Of a stretch of 41,740 bases of DNA, positions 8,133 through 17,219 are shown piece by piece (within the stretch, counting starts at the first letter, position 1; the number at the start of each line of letters is the position of its first letter). A model generated the notes under the pieces. The model did not search any database. It saw nothing but the letters and a program-made list of their open reading frames with translations, and had not been told where the DNA came from. Source of the stretch: Chloroflexi bacterium ADurb.Bin180 (GTDB lineage Bacteria > Chloroflexota > Anaerolineae > UBA2200); assembly GCA_002070215.1 (NCBI GenBank), contig MWCV01000021.1, positions 1 through 41,740 of the forward strand, read 5' to 3'. The position numbers and the translations under genes were made by a program.

Positions 8133-8768
8133 ATGCCACTGCCCTATACCGAAACGGTAATGGAGCATTTTCGCCACCCGAAGAACGTCGGCCGCATCGA
8201 GGACGCCGATGCCAAGGCAATGGAGGGCAGCCCCGCCTGCGGCGATATGGTGGCGGTGTATCTCAAGGTCAATCCCGAAACCAAGGTGATCGAGGACATC
8301 AAGTTCGAGTCCTACGGCTGCGCCTCGAACATCGCCACTGGCTCGATCATCACCGAGCTGGCCAAGGGCAAGACCATCGACGAGGCCAAAAAGATCACCT
8401 GGAAAGAGGCCGCCGATGCACTGGGCGGACTGCCGGCCATCAAGGCCCACTGTTCGGTGCTGGCGGTGGACGGCCTGCGCGCGGCGATTCAGAACTATGA
8501 AGAGCGCCACGGCCTGGTGACGGAGAAAGAGCCGACCACGGTGGAATTGGTCATTCAGCGGCTCAAGCATGTGATGAACCCGGTCACCGGACTGGACGTG
8601 GTACGAACCAAGCTGGTCAAGCAGGTCGAGGTCGATAACGGCCGGGTCCATCTGGTGATTGACCTGCCATCGACGCACCAGTTCGCGCCCAACATCCGCG
8701 AAGAGATTCAGGAAAAGATCGGCCACCTGTGGGACGTCAAGCAGGTGGACATCGAGTTCACCGACTAG
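8133..8768 (+). CDS. IscU-type scaffold fused to a DUF59-like domain
   Basis: Residues 1 to about 128 form a complete IscU/NifU-N scaffold with all three ligand cysteines, in SPACGD, YGCASN and AHCSVLA, plus the conserved Asp after the first. Residues about 136-211 form a DUF59/MIP18-like domain (MNPVTGLDVV at its start, DVKQVDIEFTD at its end), but its usual Cys-Pro is replaced by STHQF, so this copy has lost the cysteine. It is the fully equipped counterpart of the scaffold at 4858. The ATG follows AGGAGG. The tusA-like gene begins 14 bases downstream. Confidence 0.93.
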   Translation: MPLPYTETVMEHFRHPKNVGRIEDADAKAMEGSPACGDMVAVYLKVNPETKVIEDIKFESYGCASNIATGSIITELAKGKTIDEAKKITWKEAADALGGLPAIKAHCSVLAVDGLRAAIQNYEERHGLVTEKEPTTVELVIQRLKHVMNPVTGLDVVRTKLVKQVEVDNGRVHLVIDLPSTHQFAPNIREEIQEKIGHLWDVKQVDIEFTD

Positions 8769-8782
8769 CGAGAGGAGCAGAC

Positions 8783-9043
8783 ATGCCCGACATTCATGTG
8801 GACATACGCGACCACGGCTGCCCGGTGGGCAACGTGGTGGATTGCCGCGGTCAGACCTGCCCGATCCCGCTGGTCGAGGTACGCAAAGCGCTGCGCCGGG
8901 CCAAGCCGGGCGAGGTGATCGAGGTGCTGGGCACCCATCCTTCGTCCAAGAAAGAGATCCCGATGGCGGTCGAGGCGCTCAAGGCCGAGCTGATCAGCGT
9001 CGAGGGCACGGACACCGACTGGAAGATCCTCATTCGCCGTTAG
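8783..9043 (+). CDS. tusA: TusA/SirA-family sulfur carrier
   Basis: This 86-residue protein has the family's Cys-Pro-x-Pro motif (CPIPLVEVRKAL, Cys26), where the cysteine carries a persulfide. Compared with standard TusA it has a slightly longer N-terminus with two extra cysteines (Cys13 in GCPVG and Cys21 in DCRG), which could relay sulfur or bind a metal. The start is ATG 8783, with GAGGAG 5 bases upstream; an upstream frame extension overlaps the previous gene and is rejected. With the DsrE-like gene downstream it forms the TusA-DsrE pair known from sulfur-transfer clusters. Confidence 0.9.
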   Translation: MPDIHVDIRDHGCPVGNVVDCRGQTCPIPLVEVRKALRRAKPGEVIEVLGTHPSSKKEIPMAVEALKAELISVEGTDTDWKILIRR

Positions 9044-9050
9044 ACGGCGG

Positions 9051-9179
9051 GTGCGTTCAGGGGAGGCCGCAGCCGGCCAGCGCCTGACTACCCTGGGACG
9101 GCTGAGCCGCGGAATGGCTCTTCTGACAGGGACGGGCCTCTATGTGCTGCAGCAGGCGGCCATTCTCAGATGGGAGTGA
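9051..9179 (+). CDS. Possible 42-residue hydrophobic small protein
   Basis: A GTG-initiated frame of 42 codons fills the gap between tusA and the DsrE-like gene, starting 7 bases after one stop and ending 3 bases before the next ATG. The second half is hydrophobic and could be one membrane helix (GMALLTGTGLYVLQQAAIL). There is no good ribosome site before the GTG; a shorter version from the internal ATG at about 9114 is also possible. Its fit between the genes is suggestive but unproven. Confidence 0.3.
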   Translation: MRSGEAAAGQRLTTLGRLSRGMALLTGTGLYVLQQAAILRWE

Positions 9180-9182
9180 GCG

Positions 9183-9644
9183 ATGACGCAAACAGAACAC
9201 CTGTCCAACAAGATCACCATCGTCCTGCACAGCGGCGATATGGACAAGGCCTACAGCGCCCTCATCATCGCCAACGGCGCCCTGGCGATGGGTATGGAGG
9301 CCAGCATCTTTTTCACCTTCTGGGGCCTCAACCGCCTGCGCAAGGACCAGTCGCTGGCCTTTCCGCCGGCTGGCCTGGAGAATGGCCCGCTGTCGCGAAT
9401 GAATCTGTTTGGCCTGGGCAGGTGGATGATCCGGCGCCGTATGAAGCGGGCTAACGTGGCCTCGCTGGAGACCCTGATGAAGGATTACAAGGAGCTGGGC
9501 GGCAAGATCATCGCCTGCGATATGACGATGGATATTATGGGCGTCAAACCAGACGACCTGCGCCAGGATCTGGTTGACGAATGCGGCGGCGTGGGCGGCT
9601 TTATCCAGGAAGCCCGCGCCTCGGGTACGGTGCTGTTCATATAG
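9183..9644 (+). CDS. DsrE/DsrF-family sulfur-transfer protein
   Basis: This 153-residue cytoplasmic protein of the DsrE-like fold has the early strand-loop TIVLHSGDMDKAYSALIIANG. Its conserved cysteine is Cys112 in IIACDMTMDIMG, the position that carries sulfur in DsrE2-type proteins, and a second is Cys134 in DECGG. It contains an insert with FWGLNRL typical of the DsrE2 group. It follows tusA and precedes copA. It may pass persulfide sulfur between TusA and other acceptors (inference from the family). Confidence 0.88.
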   Translation: MTQTEHLSNKITIVLHSGDMDKAYSALIIANGALAMGMEASIFFTFWGLNRLRKDQSLAFPPAGLENGPLSRMNLFGLGRWMIRRRMKRANVASLETLMKDYKELGGKIIACDMTMDIMGVKPDDLRQDLVDECGGVGGFIQEARASGTVLFI

Positions 9645-9671
9645 AACACTCCGGCCAATAGGAGGTAATCA

Positions 9672-12131
9672 ATGGCCAAACAGGCTACTCTGCCCATCAC
9701 CGGGATGACCTGCGCCTCGTGTTCAGCCCACGTCGAAGAGGCCCTGAAGGAAATCGAAGGCGTTACCGAAGCCAACGTCAACCTGGCCACTGAACGCGCC
9801 AGGGTGATGTACTCGGAAGACGTGCCGGTGAACAAGATGGTCAGCGCGGTGCGCGACGCGGGCTATGACGTGGGCACCGAAAAGGCCGTGCTGCCCATCG
9901 TGGGTATGACCTGTGCTTCGTGCTCGGCACACGTCGAAGAGGCGCTGAGCAAGCTCGACGGCGTGCTGTCGGCCAACGTGAACCTGGCTACGGAACGGGC
10001 CACCGTGGAGTACATCCCCGGGCTGGTTGGGATGGACGAGTTCCGCCGCGCCGTTTCCGAGGCCGGCTACGAAGTCGGTGCCCTGCCGCTGGAGAACGTC
10101 GAGAAGCAGGAAGTGGACCAGGTGGCCGAAAAGATGAAGGCCGCCCGCTTCCGCATGCAGGTGGCGTGGATCTTTACCATCCCCATTGCGCTATGGATGC
10201 TGCCCGAGATGATCTGGGGCATCTACTGGCCCAATGAGATGATCATGCACCTGGGCATGATCCTGCTTTCTCTGCCCGTGCTGGCGGGCGTTGGCCGCCG
10301 CACCTATGTCAGCGGCCTGCGCGCTCTGCGCCATGGCTATGCCAATATGGACACGCTCATCACCCTGGGCACAGGCGTGTCGTTCCTCACCGGGCCGCTC
10401 TCTTTTCTGCTGCACGGCGTGGTGAACTATGCCGGCGTATCGGCCATGATCATGGCCTTTCACCTCACCGGCCGCTGGGTGGAAGAGTCGGCCAAGGGCC
10501 GCGCGTCACAGGCTATCCGCAAGCTGCTCGAGCTGGGTGCCAAGACGGCCCGGGTCATCGTGAGCGGCGAAGTGGTCGAGGTGCCCATCGAGAAGGTCGC
10601 CGCAGGCGACGTGATGGTGGTGCGCCCTGGCGAAAAGATCCCCACCGATGGCACGGTGGTTGACGGGGAGAGCGCCGTGGACGAATCGATGGCCACCGGC
10701 GAGTCGATGCCGGTCAACAAGCATGCCGGCGACGAAGTCATCGGCGCCACGGTGAACCAGGAAGGCCTGCTCAAGGTCCAGGCCACGCGCGTGGGCAAGG
10801 ATACCTTCCTGGCGCAGGTGATCAGGCTGGTCGACGAGGCCCAGGGCTCCAAAGTGCCCATCCAGGCCTTTGCCGACAAGGTCACCTCGGTCTTTGTGCC
10901 GGTGGTGATGAGCATTGCTGCTCTCACCGGTCTGGCCTGGCTGTTTTTCCCCAACGTGATGAAGGCCATCCTGCAGGCCGGGGCCGGCCTGCCCTGGGTG
11001 AACCTGCATCTGCCGACGCTGACTCTGGCCATCATCTCGGTCGTCTCGGTGCTGGTCATCGCCTGTCCCTGTGCCCTCGGCCTGGCCACGCCCACCGCCC
11101 TGATGGTGGGCAGCGGTATGGGCGCCGAGAACGGCATCCTCATCCGCTCGGGCGAGGCCATCCAGACGCTCAAGGACGTCAAGGTGATCGTCTTTGACAA
11201 GACCGGCACCATCACCAAGGGCAAGCCGGAAGTGGCCAGTGTCGTGGCCCTGAACAGGTCGGAGCAAGACCTGCTGCGCGTGACCGCCTCGGCCGAGTCG
11301 GGCAGCGAGCATCCCCTGGGCCGGGCCGTGGTCGAGCGGGCCCAGGCGCTGGGACTGCAGCTCTCGGCGCCGGCCGAGTTCAAGGCCGTGCGCGGCAAGG
11401 GCGTGTCGGCGGTGATCGACGGGAAGCGAGTGCTGATCGGTTCGCGCCGCATGATGGAAGAGGAAGGCATCGACCCGTCTGCCGCAGTGAGCGCCGCCAC
11501 AGCGCTGGAGGCAGAGGCCAAGACGGTGATGTACGCCAGCATCGAGGGTGCTCTGGCCGGGGTGATCGCTGTGGCCGATACGCTCAAGGACGACTCGGCG
11601 GCGGCCATTCGTGAGCTCCACGAGATGGGGCTCCAGGCAGCGATGATCACCGGCGATAACCGGCGCACTGCCGAGGCCATCGCCCGCACCGTTGGCATCG
11701 ACCACGTTCTGGCCGAAGTGCTGCCCGACGGCAAGGTGGCCGAAGTGCGCCAACTGCAGGAACGCTTTGGCCTGGTGGCGATGGTCGGCGACGGCATCAA
11801 CGACGCGCCGGCCCTCAAGCAGGCCAACGTGGGCATCGCCATCGGCACGGGCACGGACATCGCCATCGAGGCCAGTGACGTGACCCTGGTGCGCGGCAAC
11901 CTGTCGGGCGTGGTCAGCGCGGTCAAGCTCAGCCAGGCCACCTTCCGCAAGATCCGCCAGAACCTGTTCTGGGCCTTTTTCTACAACGTGGTGATGATCC
12001 CGCTGGCCGTGGCCGGCTGGATGCACCCGGTGCTGGCCGAGATCGCCATGGCTACGTCGTCGGTCACCGTCGTGACCAACGCCAACCTGCTGCGGAGGAC
12101 GGATATCTCGGCCGCTGGCGGCAGGAAGTGA
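9672..12131 (+). CDS. copA: Copper(I)-transporting P1B-type ATPase
   Basis: This 819-residue membrane pump exports Cu(I). It has two N-terminal heavy-metal-associated domains, each with GMTCASC. It then has eight predicted membrane helices, the Cys-Pro-Cys ion site in [13 protein letters not shown], the phosphorylation site DKTGTITKG, the nucleotide-binding HPLG, and the hinge [10 protein letters not shown]. Helix 7 has the Tyr-Asn and helix 8 the Met/Ser-Ser residues of the copper subgroup. The start at 9672 follows AGGAGG. Its stop overlaps the next gene by 4 bases. A copy of its last about 33 codons lies at 17100. Confidence 0.97.
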   Translation: MAKQATLPITGMTCASCSAHVEEALKEIEGVTEANVNLATERARVMYSEDVPVNKMVSAVRDAGYDVGTEKAVLPIVGMTCASCSAHVEEALSKLDGVLSANVNLATERATVEYIPGLVGMDEFRRAVSEAGYEVGALPLENVEKQEVDQVAEKMKAARFRMQVAWIFTIPIALWMLPEMIWGIYWPNEMIMHLGMILLSLPVLAGVGRRTYVSGLRALRHGYANMDTLITLGTGVSFLTGPLSFLLHGVVNYAGVSAMIMAFHLTGRWVEESAKGRASQAIRKLLELGAKTARVIVSGEVVEVPIEKVAAGDVMVVRPGEKIPTDGTVVDGESAVDESMATGESMPVNKHAGDEVIGATVNQEGLLKVQATRVGKDTFLAQVIRLVDEAQGSKVPIQAFADKVTSVFVPVVMSIAALTGLAWLFFPNVMKAILQAGAGLPWVNLHLPTLTLAIISVVSVLVIACPCALGLATPTALMVGSGMGAENGILIRSGEAIQTLKDVKVIVFDKTGTITKGKPEVASVVALNRSEQDLLRVTASAESGSEHPLGRAVVERAQALGLQLSAPAEFKAVRGKGVSAVIDGKRVLIGSRRMMEEEGIDPSAAVSAATALEAEAKTVMYASIEGALAGVIAVADTLKDDSAAAIRELHEMGLQAAMITGDNRRTAEAIARTVGIDHVLAEVLPDGKVAEVRQLQERFGLVAMVGDGINDAPALKQANVGIAIGTGTDIAIEASDVTLVRGNLSGVVSAVKLSQATFRKIRQNLFWAFFYNVVMIPLAVAGWMHPVLAEIAMATSSVTVVTNANLLRRTDISAAGGRK

Positions 12132-12712
12132 AAGAACCCAGCCGGCTTGCGTCCTGGGTCGAGCGTCCCCCGTTCGCCCCGTGGCGCGTGCGCGCCTGGG
12201 CCGGTGTTCCGGCCGGCCGCCTGCTCGAGGTAGGAGTGGGCACCGGTGCGAACCTGACCTACTATCCGCCCGGGGCGGCCGTCACTGCCATCGATGTCAA
12301 CCCGCAGCGCATCGAGGCGGCGCGCCGGCGCGCGGCGGCACTCGGGCTGCCGGTGGACCTGCGGGTGATGAACGCCGAGACGCTGGAGTTCCCCGACGGC
12401 TACTTTGACGCCGCCGTGGCTACGCTGGTCTTTTGCTCTGTGCCAGACCCGGTGCGCGGCCTGCGCGAGCTGGCCCGCGTGGTCAAGCCGGGCGGCGAGA
12501 TTCGGCTCATCGAACACGTGCGCGTCGACCTGCCGCTGGTGGGGCCGCTGATGGACCTGCTCGACCCGCTGGCAGTGCTCATCGGCGGCGAGCACATCAA
12601 TCGCCGCACGCTGGACAACCTGGCCCGGGCCGGCGTGCCCGTCGTCTCGGTCGAAAAGCTGACTCCGAGCGGCATGGTCAAGTTCATCGTGGCTCGTTCT
12701 CCGGCGAGGTGA
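12128..12712 (+). CDS. Class I SAM-dependent methyltransferase
   Basis: This 194-residue Rossmann-fold methyltransferase (Methyltransf_11/UbiE-like) has motif [13 protein letters not shown], an acidic residue after the second strand ([12 protein letters not shown]), and the post-motif [17 protein letters not shown]. The substrate is unknown. The GTG start overlaps the copA stop by 4 bases (GTGA), so translation is probably coupled and the gene belongs to the operon. The same position in the duplicated copA end at 17100 has no methyltransferase, so it may have been inserted between copA and the hydrolase, or lost from the other copy. Confidence 0.88.
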   Translation: MKEPSRLASWVERPPFAPWRVRAWAGVPAGRLLEVGVGTGANLTYYPPGAAVTAIDVNPQRIEAARRRAAALGLPVDLRVMNAETLEFPDGYFDAAVATLVFCSVPDPVRGLRELARVVKPGGEIRLIEHVRVDLPLVGPLMDLLDPLAVLIGGEHINRRTLDNLARAGVPVVSVEKLTPSGMVKFIVARSPAR

Positions 12713-12735
12713 GGGCGCTGGCTGCGCTCGGGTGC

Positions 12736-12837
12736 CTACTCGCGCAGCAAGCTCAGAATGCGCTCGGCAGCCAGCTCCGGCCGCTCGTGGTCCAGCCAGT
12801 GCGTGGCGTGCTCGACGCAGACCAGCGGGTCGTTGCG
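12736..12837 (-). pseudogene. 3' remnant of an alpha/beta hydrolase
   Basis: The last 33 codons of an alpha/beta hydrolase remain, including HATHWLDHERPEL with the catalytic histidine. They end in a stop and are cut off by an in-frame stop just upstream. The sequence matches the C-terminus of the intact hydrolase at 17220 (ATHWLHHERPEQ) at protein level and has clearly diverged at DNA level. It lies downstream of copA in the same relative orientation as the intact copy lies downstream of the copA fragment at 17100. Confidence 0.75.
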
Positions 12838-12926
12838 TCACTGGCCAAGCTGATGAAGGCGCCGCGCTCGCACCGGGGCACTTCAATCACCGGCTGGGCA
12901 GCATGAAGATGGGAGGTTTCTCTCTC

Positions 12927-13391
12927 ATGCGTCACAAGCGTGAGGAAGTTATCAAGCGTACCGTCCAGGAATTCGAACTTCTCGATCATCTCGTAGCCCA
13001 CCTTACTGACGAGGAGTGGAATCGCTTGCTGCCCCGCCCCGAATCCAAAGACCCCTGGACGGTCAAGGATGCAGTGGCTCATATTGCCCATTGGAAGGCC
13101 GACGTGGCCCGTATCGCCCGGAGAGAGCCCGTACCGGCCGACGAGCGCGGGCTCAACATAACCCAGGGAAACCATTTGGTCTACTTGCGTTGGCACAATC
13201 GCTCTCCAGGGGAGGTCCTGGCCTGGCACCGGCAGGTTCAGAAGGACGTTCTTGCTGCATTGCGGGAAGCACCTGACGAATGGTTTAGCGGTAGTGAGCG
13301 GGGACCGGACTGGCCTGGAGACCTCGTCGGTCATTCCGCTTATCACCGATTGAAGGACATCGAACGGGCACTGACTAGGACAGACGAGTAG
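12927..13391 (+). CDS. DinB/DfsB-like four-helix protein
   Basis: This 154-residue protein resembles the DinB/ClbS-DfsB superfamily of four-helix bundles, which includes metal-dependent hydrolases and thiol transferases. The diagnostic stretch is DPWTVKDAVAHIAHWKADVA, with the His that usually ligates metal, and HSAYHRLKDIERAL near the end supplies a second His region. The start is ATG 12927 with GGGAGG 10 bases upstream; ATG 12903 has none. Codon choice is less GC-biased than in the copA operon, in keeping with an acquired segment. The substrate is unknown. Confidence 0.75.
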   Translation: MRHKREEVIKRTVQEFELLDHLVAHLTDEEWNRLLPRPESKDPWTVKDAVAHIAHWKADVARIARREPVPADERGLNITQGNHLVYLRWHNRSPGEVLAWHRQVQKDVLAALREAPDEWFSGSERGPDWPGDLVGHSAYHRLKDIERALTRTDE

Positions 13392-13393
13392 GT

Positions 13394-13480
13394 GCTGCCC
13401 AACACGAGGTTGCAGGTGTCGAAGTGGTCGATGAGCCGACGCCGGGGGAGGGGGACGAGTACTTGCTGCTGCTGCGTTGA
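13394..13480 (+). pseudogene. Possible short 3' gene remnant
   Basis: In one frame the bases after the DinB-like gene read as a plausible protein end (QHEVAGVEVVDEPTPGEG..., then a Leu-rich end and a stop at 13478-13480), with no start codon or ribosome site. It may be a leftover C-terminus from rearrangement in this stretch. The evidence is weak. The remaining bases to 13586 hold only the ribosome site of the next gene. Confidence 0.25.
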
Positions 13481-13586
13481 TGGACTCGGTCGAGGCGCCC
13501 GGTCAGGAGGAGATGACGGATTCAGCATCATCACCAGTTGGGCAGCCTCGCCGTACTAACCAAGACCTTGCCAGTAGGAGAAGCCA

Positions 13587-14354
13587 GTGCCCGGACAGAG
13601 AAGCTGCGTCAAGCATACGTTTCGAGATTACTCAGGATACGTCTTGGGTCCCAGCACCTCGGAGGCTGCGCACAGACTGGTAACGATCCGCCATAGTGCT
13701 GCTGTGCCTGCCTGGGCTGATTCTGACGTTCATCAACATCGCGATTCTGAGGAATACTACTTCCTGTTTCAGGGTAAGCTGCGGTTGTGGATAGACGGGG
13801 CCGTATACACTCTCCAACCGTATGAGGTGCTGATGGTCAAACCCGGTGTACCCCACGCCGTGGTGGGTGGTAGCGGACCCATAGAGCATTTCGTGCTTCG
13901 GATGCCCGCTGCTGAGGACAGGCAGACGGTGAGAACAGTAGCGGACGAGCTTCTGGTTGCGTCGGGTGAGGCCGAGCGAGAACTGCAGGCGGATTGGGGG
14001 TGCCGGGCGCCGTTGACAGACGCAAGGTACCAGAACTGCTGGCTGTTCGGTGTGGGACAAGCGCTCTTTCATTCGGAACGGACCTGTGTGGCCTATCTTG
14101 ACTTTCCCAGTGAGGAGAGTATCGGCATGGATAGCCACCGCCACCGTCCGCATCTGCATCAAGAATCGTGGGAGTACTATACGGTCCTGCGGGGCACAAG
14201 GATTCTCCGAGTCGAGGAGGACCTTGTGGCCATCAAGGCGGGGGAGGTGCTGGAAGTGCCGCCGCAGGTGGTGCACGTGCTGCACGCCACGCAGGTCCCT
14301 TTTGAGGGGTTCACGTTCCGGGTGCCATTGCTCGACGACAAGGTAGAGTTCTGA
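13587..14354 (+). CDS. Two-domain cupin protein
   Basis: This 255-residue bicupin has two metal-binding cupin motifs: HQHRDSEEYYFLFQG with KPGVPHAV in the first half, and HRHRPHLHQESWEYYTVLRG with PPQVVHVLH in the second. Both barrels keep the His/Glu ligands, so both may bind metal. Such proteins include dioxygenases, isomerases and sugar-binding proteins; nothing here identifies the substrate. The GTG start has GGAG about 8 bases upstream. Base composition is less GC-rich than its neighbours, which fits the island-like character of 12.7-17.2 kb. Confidence 0.82.
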   Translation: MPGQRSCVKHTFRDYSGYVLGPSTSEAAHRLVTIRHSAAVPAWADSDVHQHRDSEEYYFLFQGKLRLWIDGAVYTLQPYEVLMVKPGVPHAVVGGSGPIEHFVLRMPAAEDRQTVRTVADELLVASGEAERELQADWGCRAPLTDARYQNCWLFGVGQALFHSERTCVAYLDFPSEESIGMDSHRHRPHLHQESWEYYTVLRGTRILRVEEDLVAIKAGEVLEVPPQVVHVLHATQVPFEGFTFRVPLLDDKVEF

Positions 14355-14790
14355 GTCTGCCTGGGAGGCTGAGCAACCTGTATCTTGTGCCCTGGAGTAG
14401 CTGGGCCCGCCACCGACTCCTCTTGCGGAGGTTCATCTCTCTGTTGCAGCCATTATGGCACAAGAGCTGTGTCATGTAGTATATTCCGATAGGAGCTATT
14501 CGAGAGGATTCAGGTAATCGTCTCAAGAAAGCTGGGTTCATCCTGAGGTCGCTACACACGCACTGTGGAATCGGGCCAAGCGCTCGACCAGTGTGTGCAG
14601 CCGACCGCCTGACCGAGGATCCATTGAACGTGTGCAGGCGGGGCTCTTGGTTTGAGACACAGTGGACACCAGCGACCTGACTCCCGAGCACGTCCTGCTC
14701 GTATTCGCGGTCCTGGCCTGTTTGCGCTCGTGGCCTGGCGTGGCGAGATGGGGCCGACAGACCAGGGGTCTTTTGGCGTAAGGAGGACTG
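14355..14790. other. Intergenic stretch with one possible transposase-like scrap
   Basis: These 436 bases hold no convincing gene and are less GC-rich than the surroundings. A 39-codon frame at 14662-14781 (GTG start; contains LTPEHVLLVFAVLACLRSWP) ends just before the next ribosome site. It has the flavour of a transposase N-terminal fragment, but this is too short to assign. AAGGAGGA at 14780-14787 serves the next gene. Confidence 0.4.
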
Positions 14791-16908
14791 ATGCGGTCAA
14801 GAGCTAGTCTCACAGCCTTCATCCTGCTACTCCTGGCAGTGACCGCAACCGCTCAAACCGGAGAACTCGTGCGCCCCGGCGCGGCCTTCTCGACGGCCTA
14901 CCCGGCCGACGGCCGCTCTGCCGCAGTGTTCGCGCAGTTCGAGGCGAAAGCACGAGAGGCAGCTGCGGGTCAAGCGGCGGATCAACTCGCCTTCACCATC
15001 GGCTTACCCGTTGTGTTCCTGCGCTTTCTCCCGAACGCCTCAACGCCTACACCGGCAGCCACAGAGATACCCGCTTCAACGCCCACCCCTACGCTCACCC
15101 CTACACCCGAGCTCACTCGGTCCCTGCCGGCGGAATGCGGCCTGGCTGGATCGAAAGGATACCTCGAGCCAACGCGCCTGGCAGACGCGGCTTCCCGAAT
15201 CGTCCTTGAGCGGGGCAAGGTCATCACGGTGACCAACGACAGCGACGAAGTCAACGGGGATACCACGGCAGGTCTGGACACACTGGTACGTAACCCTGGC
15301 CCGGATGGGATATCTCTGCGCGAAGTGCTAACTACGCTGAGAGACAGCCCGCAGCCGGCCACCATCCGCTTCGATCCAAGACTGGATGGTGCGACGGTGG
15401 GGGTCGGTTCGTGGGATCACAGCCAGCTTCCTCGATTACGGAGTGGCTCGCTGGTCATCAACGGTGATGTGGATGGCGATGGCACGGCTGATATCACCTT
15501 AGAGAATCAGGTGGGGCAGGCCACGCCAGGGCACAACATCTTTGGGCTGGTTATTGAATCCAGCAACAACACCCTGTACGCGCTACACATGGTGGGCTGG
15601 CCCAACGCGGTGCTCATCGATGCGCACTCCACCCACCAGGTCTACTCCGGGAATACCGTCGCCCACATGATGATTGAGGGTGGCGGAGGCGCGATTGCGA
15701 TGGGCGACAATCAGGGCGGCGACGACAAGGCCTATGATCACAGCGACAACGCCTGGCTAGATACCACGATCGTTGGGAACGTCCTGCACGGCACGAACAC
15801 GGGCATCGGAGTCGGACTGGGCCCCTGCGCCGGGGACCGCATCGAGCGCCTGGTGATCCAGGGCAATACCGTGGTCGTGAGCCCGCCGGCTGGTCAGTAC
15901 CCGATGGGCATCTCGTTGGCAGCCGGCTACTGGCTGAACAACCAGGGCAACACCATCCGCGATGTGTTGATTGCCGATAACGATGTCCAAGGTCCTATGG
16001 AATTCGGCCTCTATATCGCCTCCGGTATGGTCGGCTCGACCGGGAATCTGATCGAGCGGGTGAGCGTCACCGGGAACCACATCAAGCAAACCAGCCCGCT
16101 GCGCGACAATGGCGCCCCGCTCGACGCTCTGACCATCACCACCGGGGATGGAGCCAGCAGTTACGGCCATCCTAATGCCAACCCGGTGGTTTATCCGGAT
16201 AACAACGTGATCCGCGATATCTGGCTAACGCGCAACGTGCTCGAAGGCCAGGGCGGTCAAGGCGTGTCGATTTCGGCGGGATGCTGCGGCGCCCGCAACA
16301 ACACCATCGAGGGGATCTATATGCTGGGAAATGAGATTCGCGGCGTATTTCCCGGCTCCGGCTGGAACATCTCCGGGATCTACCTCCTGGGCAGTGGAAG
16401 CGGCCAGGGAGACCTGCGGTCCAGCGCCGGGAACCGCATCTCCGAGGTGTTTATCCAACAGAACACGATCCAGCTCGCTAACCAGCGCCTGGAGTTCGGC
16501 GGGCAAGAGTTCGTTTCCGGTGGGGTGGGAGTGGCGCCGGGAGTGCAGTCGGAGCACAACAGCATTCAGAATGTCTGGATCGTATCGAACGAGATTACCG
16601 CTCCGATTGCGGGGATCAGTTTGCTGGGTGGCTGGAGTCTCACCCCTGGCTGGGTCGCGACGGCCAACATGCTTTCTGGTGTCAAGGTATGGTGCAACAC
16701 GATTAGCTCCGATCTATCCATGCTGCAGCCGTACTTCCCGACCTTGAAAGGCATTAACCTGGCAGGTGGCTACGGTCCGACGCGAGGCAACCGTGTCGCG
16801 GACGTCCTGTTGCAGAAGAACTCGGTGATGGGAATGGCCGATGATGTTTCCGTATTCCAGAATGCCGGTACCGACAGCGCAGACAATGTGGTTGATTACC
16901 AGCCTTAG
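14791..16908 (+). CDS. Secreted right-handed beta-helix protein
   Basis: This 705-residue exported protein has a signal peptide (about 1-22, ending ATAQT). A Thr-Pro linker follows at about 75-112 (TPTPTLTPTP), a common cell-surface spacer in Chloroflexota. The rest is a long parallel beta-helix of NosD/CASH or polysaccharide-lyase type. Its repeating coils have the pattern N-x-I-x-x-V-x-I-x-x-N (for example NRISEVFIQQNTI). A calcium-like DVDGDGTAD motif occurs at about 228-236. It may bind or cut polysaccharide; no catalytic residues could be identified. The ATG follows AAGGAGGA. Confidence 0.85.
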   Translation: MRSRASLTAFILLLLAVTATAQTGELVRPGAAFSTAYPADGRSAAVFAQFEAKAREAAAGQAADQLAFTIGLPVVFLRFLPNASTPTPAATEIPASTPTPTLTPTPELTRSLPAECGLAGSKGYLEPTRLADAASRIVLERGKVITVTNDSDEVNGDTTAGLDTLVRNPGPDGISLREVLTTLRDSPQPATIRFDPRLDGATVGVGSWDHSQLPRLRSGSLVINGDVDGDGTADITLENQVGQATPGHNIFGLVIESSNNTLYALHMVGWPNAVLIDAHSTHQVYSGNTVAHMMIEGGGGAIAMGDNQGGDDKAYDHSDNAWLDTTIVGNVLHGTNTGIGVGLGPCAGDRIERLVIQGNTVVVSPPAGQYPMGISLAAGYWLNNQGNTIRDVLIADNDVQGPMEFGLYIASGMVGSTGNLIERVSVTGNHIKQTSPLRDNGAPLDALTITTGDGASSYGHPNANPVVYPDNNVIRDIWLTRNVLEGQGGQGVSISAGCCGARNNTIEGIYMLGNEIRGVFPGSGWNISGIYLLGSGSGQGDLRSSAGNRISEVFIQQNTIQLANQRLEFGGQEFVSGGVGVAPGVQSEHNSIQNVWIVSNEITAPIAGISLLGGWSLTPGWVATANMLSGVKVWCNTISSDLSMLQPYFPTLKGINLAGGYGPTRGNRVADVLLQKNSVMGMADDVSVFQNAGTDSADNVVDYQP

Positions 16909-17099
16909 CCATGCGATTCGACTTCTGCTGTCTATTTGCCGTCCCTGTGAGCCGGGCGTGCTCGTACTTCAAAGCAGGCTCCTTTCCAGAGGGGGGGGCC
17001 TGCTATGTCCAGTCCCCGTTCCATGCCCAGAAGCGCCCTTCCTCGTCGTGACGGTGCCGGTCTGGGCATTGTTGCCGGCTTGGCAGCCTTGAAGCTCGT

Positions 17100-17198
17100 C
17101 TGGCCGTGGCCGGCTGGATGCACCCGGTGCTGGCCGAGATCGCCATGGCCAGGTCGTCGGTGACCGTCGTGACCAACGCCAATCTGCTGCGCGGGACC
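17100..17198 (+). pseudogene. Duplicated 3' fragment of copA
   Basis: About 99 bases match the end of copA at 12003-12101 with only a handful of differences (the first 49 bases are identical), encoding [17 protein letters not shown] and on to the final LLR. Nothing of the rest of copA is present upstream. The match ends just before the copA stop. It lies 24 bases before the 3' end of the intact hydrolase gene. The rest of 16909-17219 holds no gene, only a G-rich run near 16991. Confidence 0.85.
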
Positions 17199-17219
17199 AG
17201 GATCCAGGGCAAACCAGCC

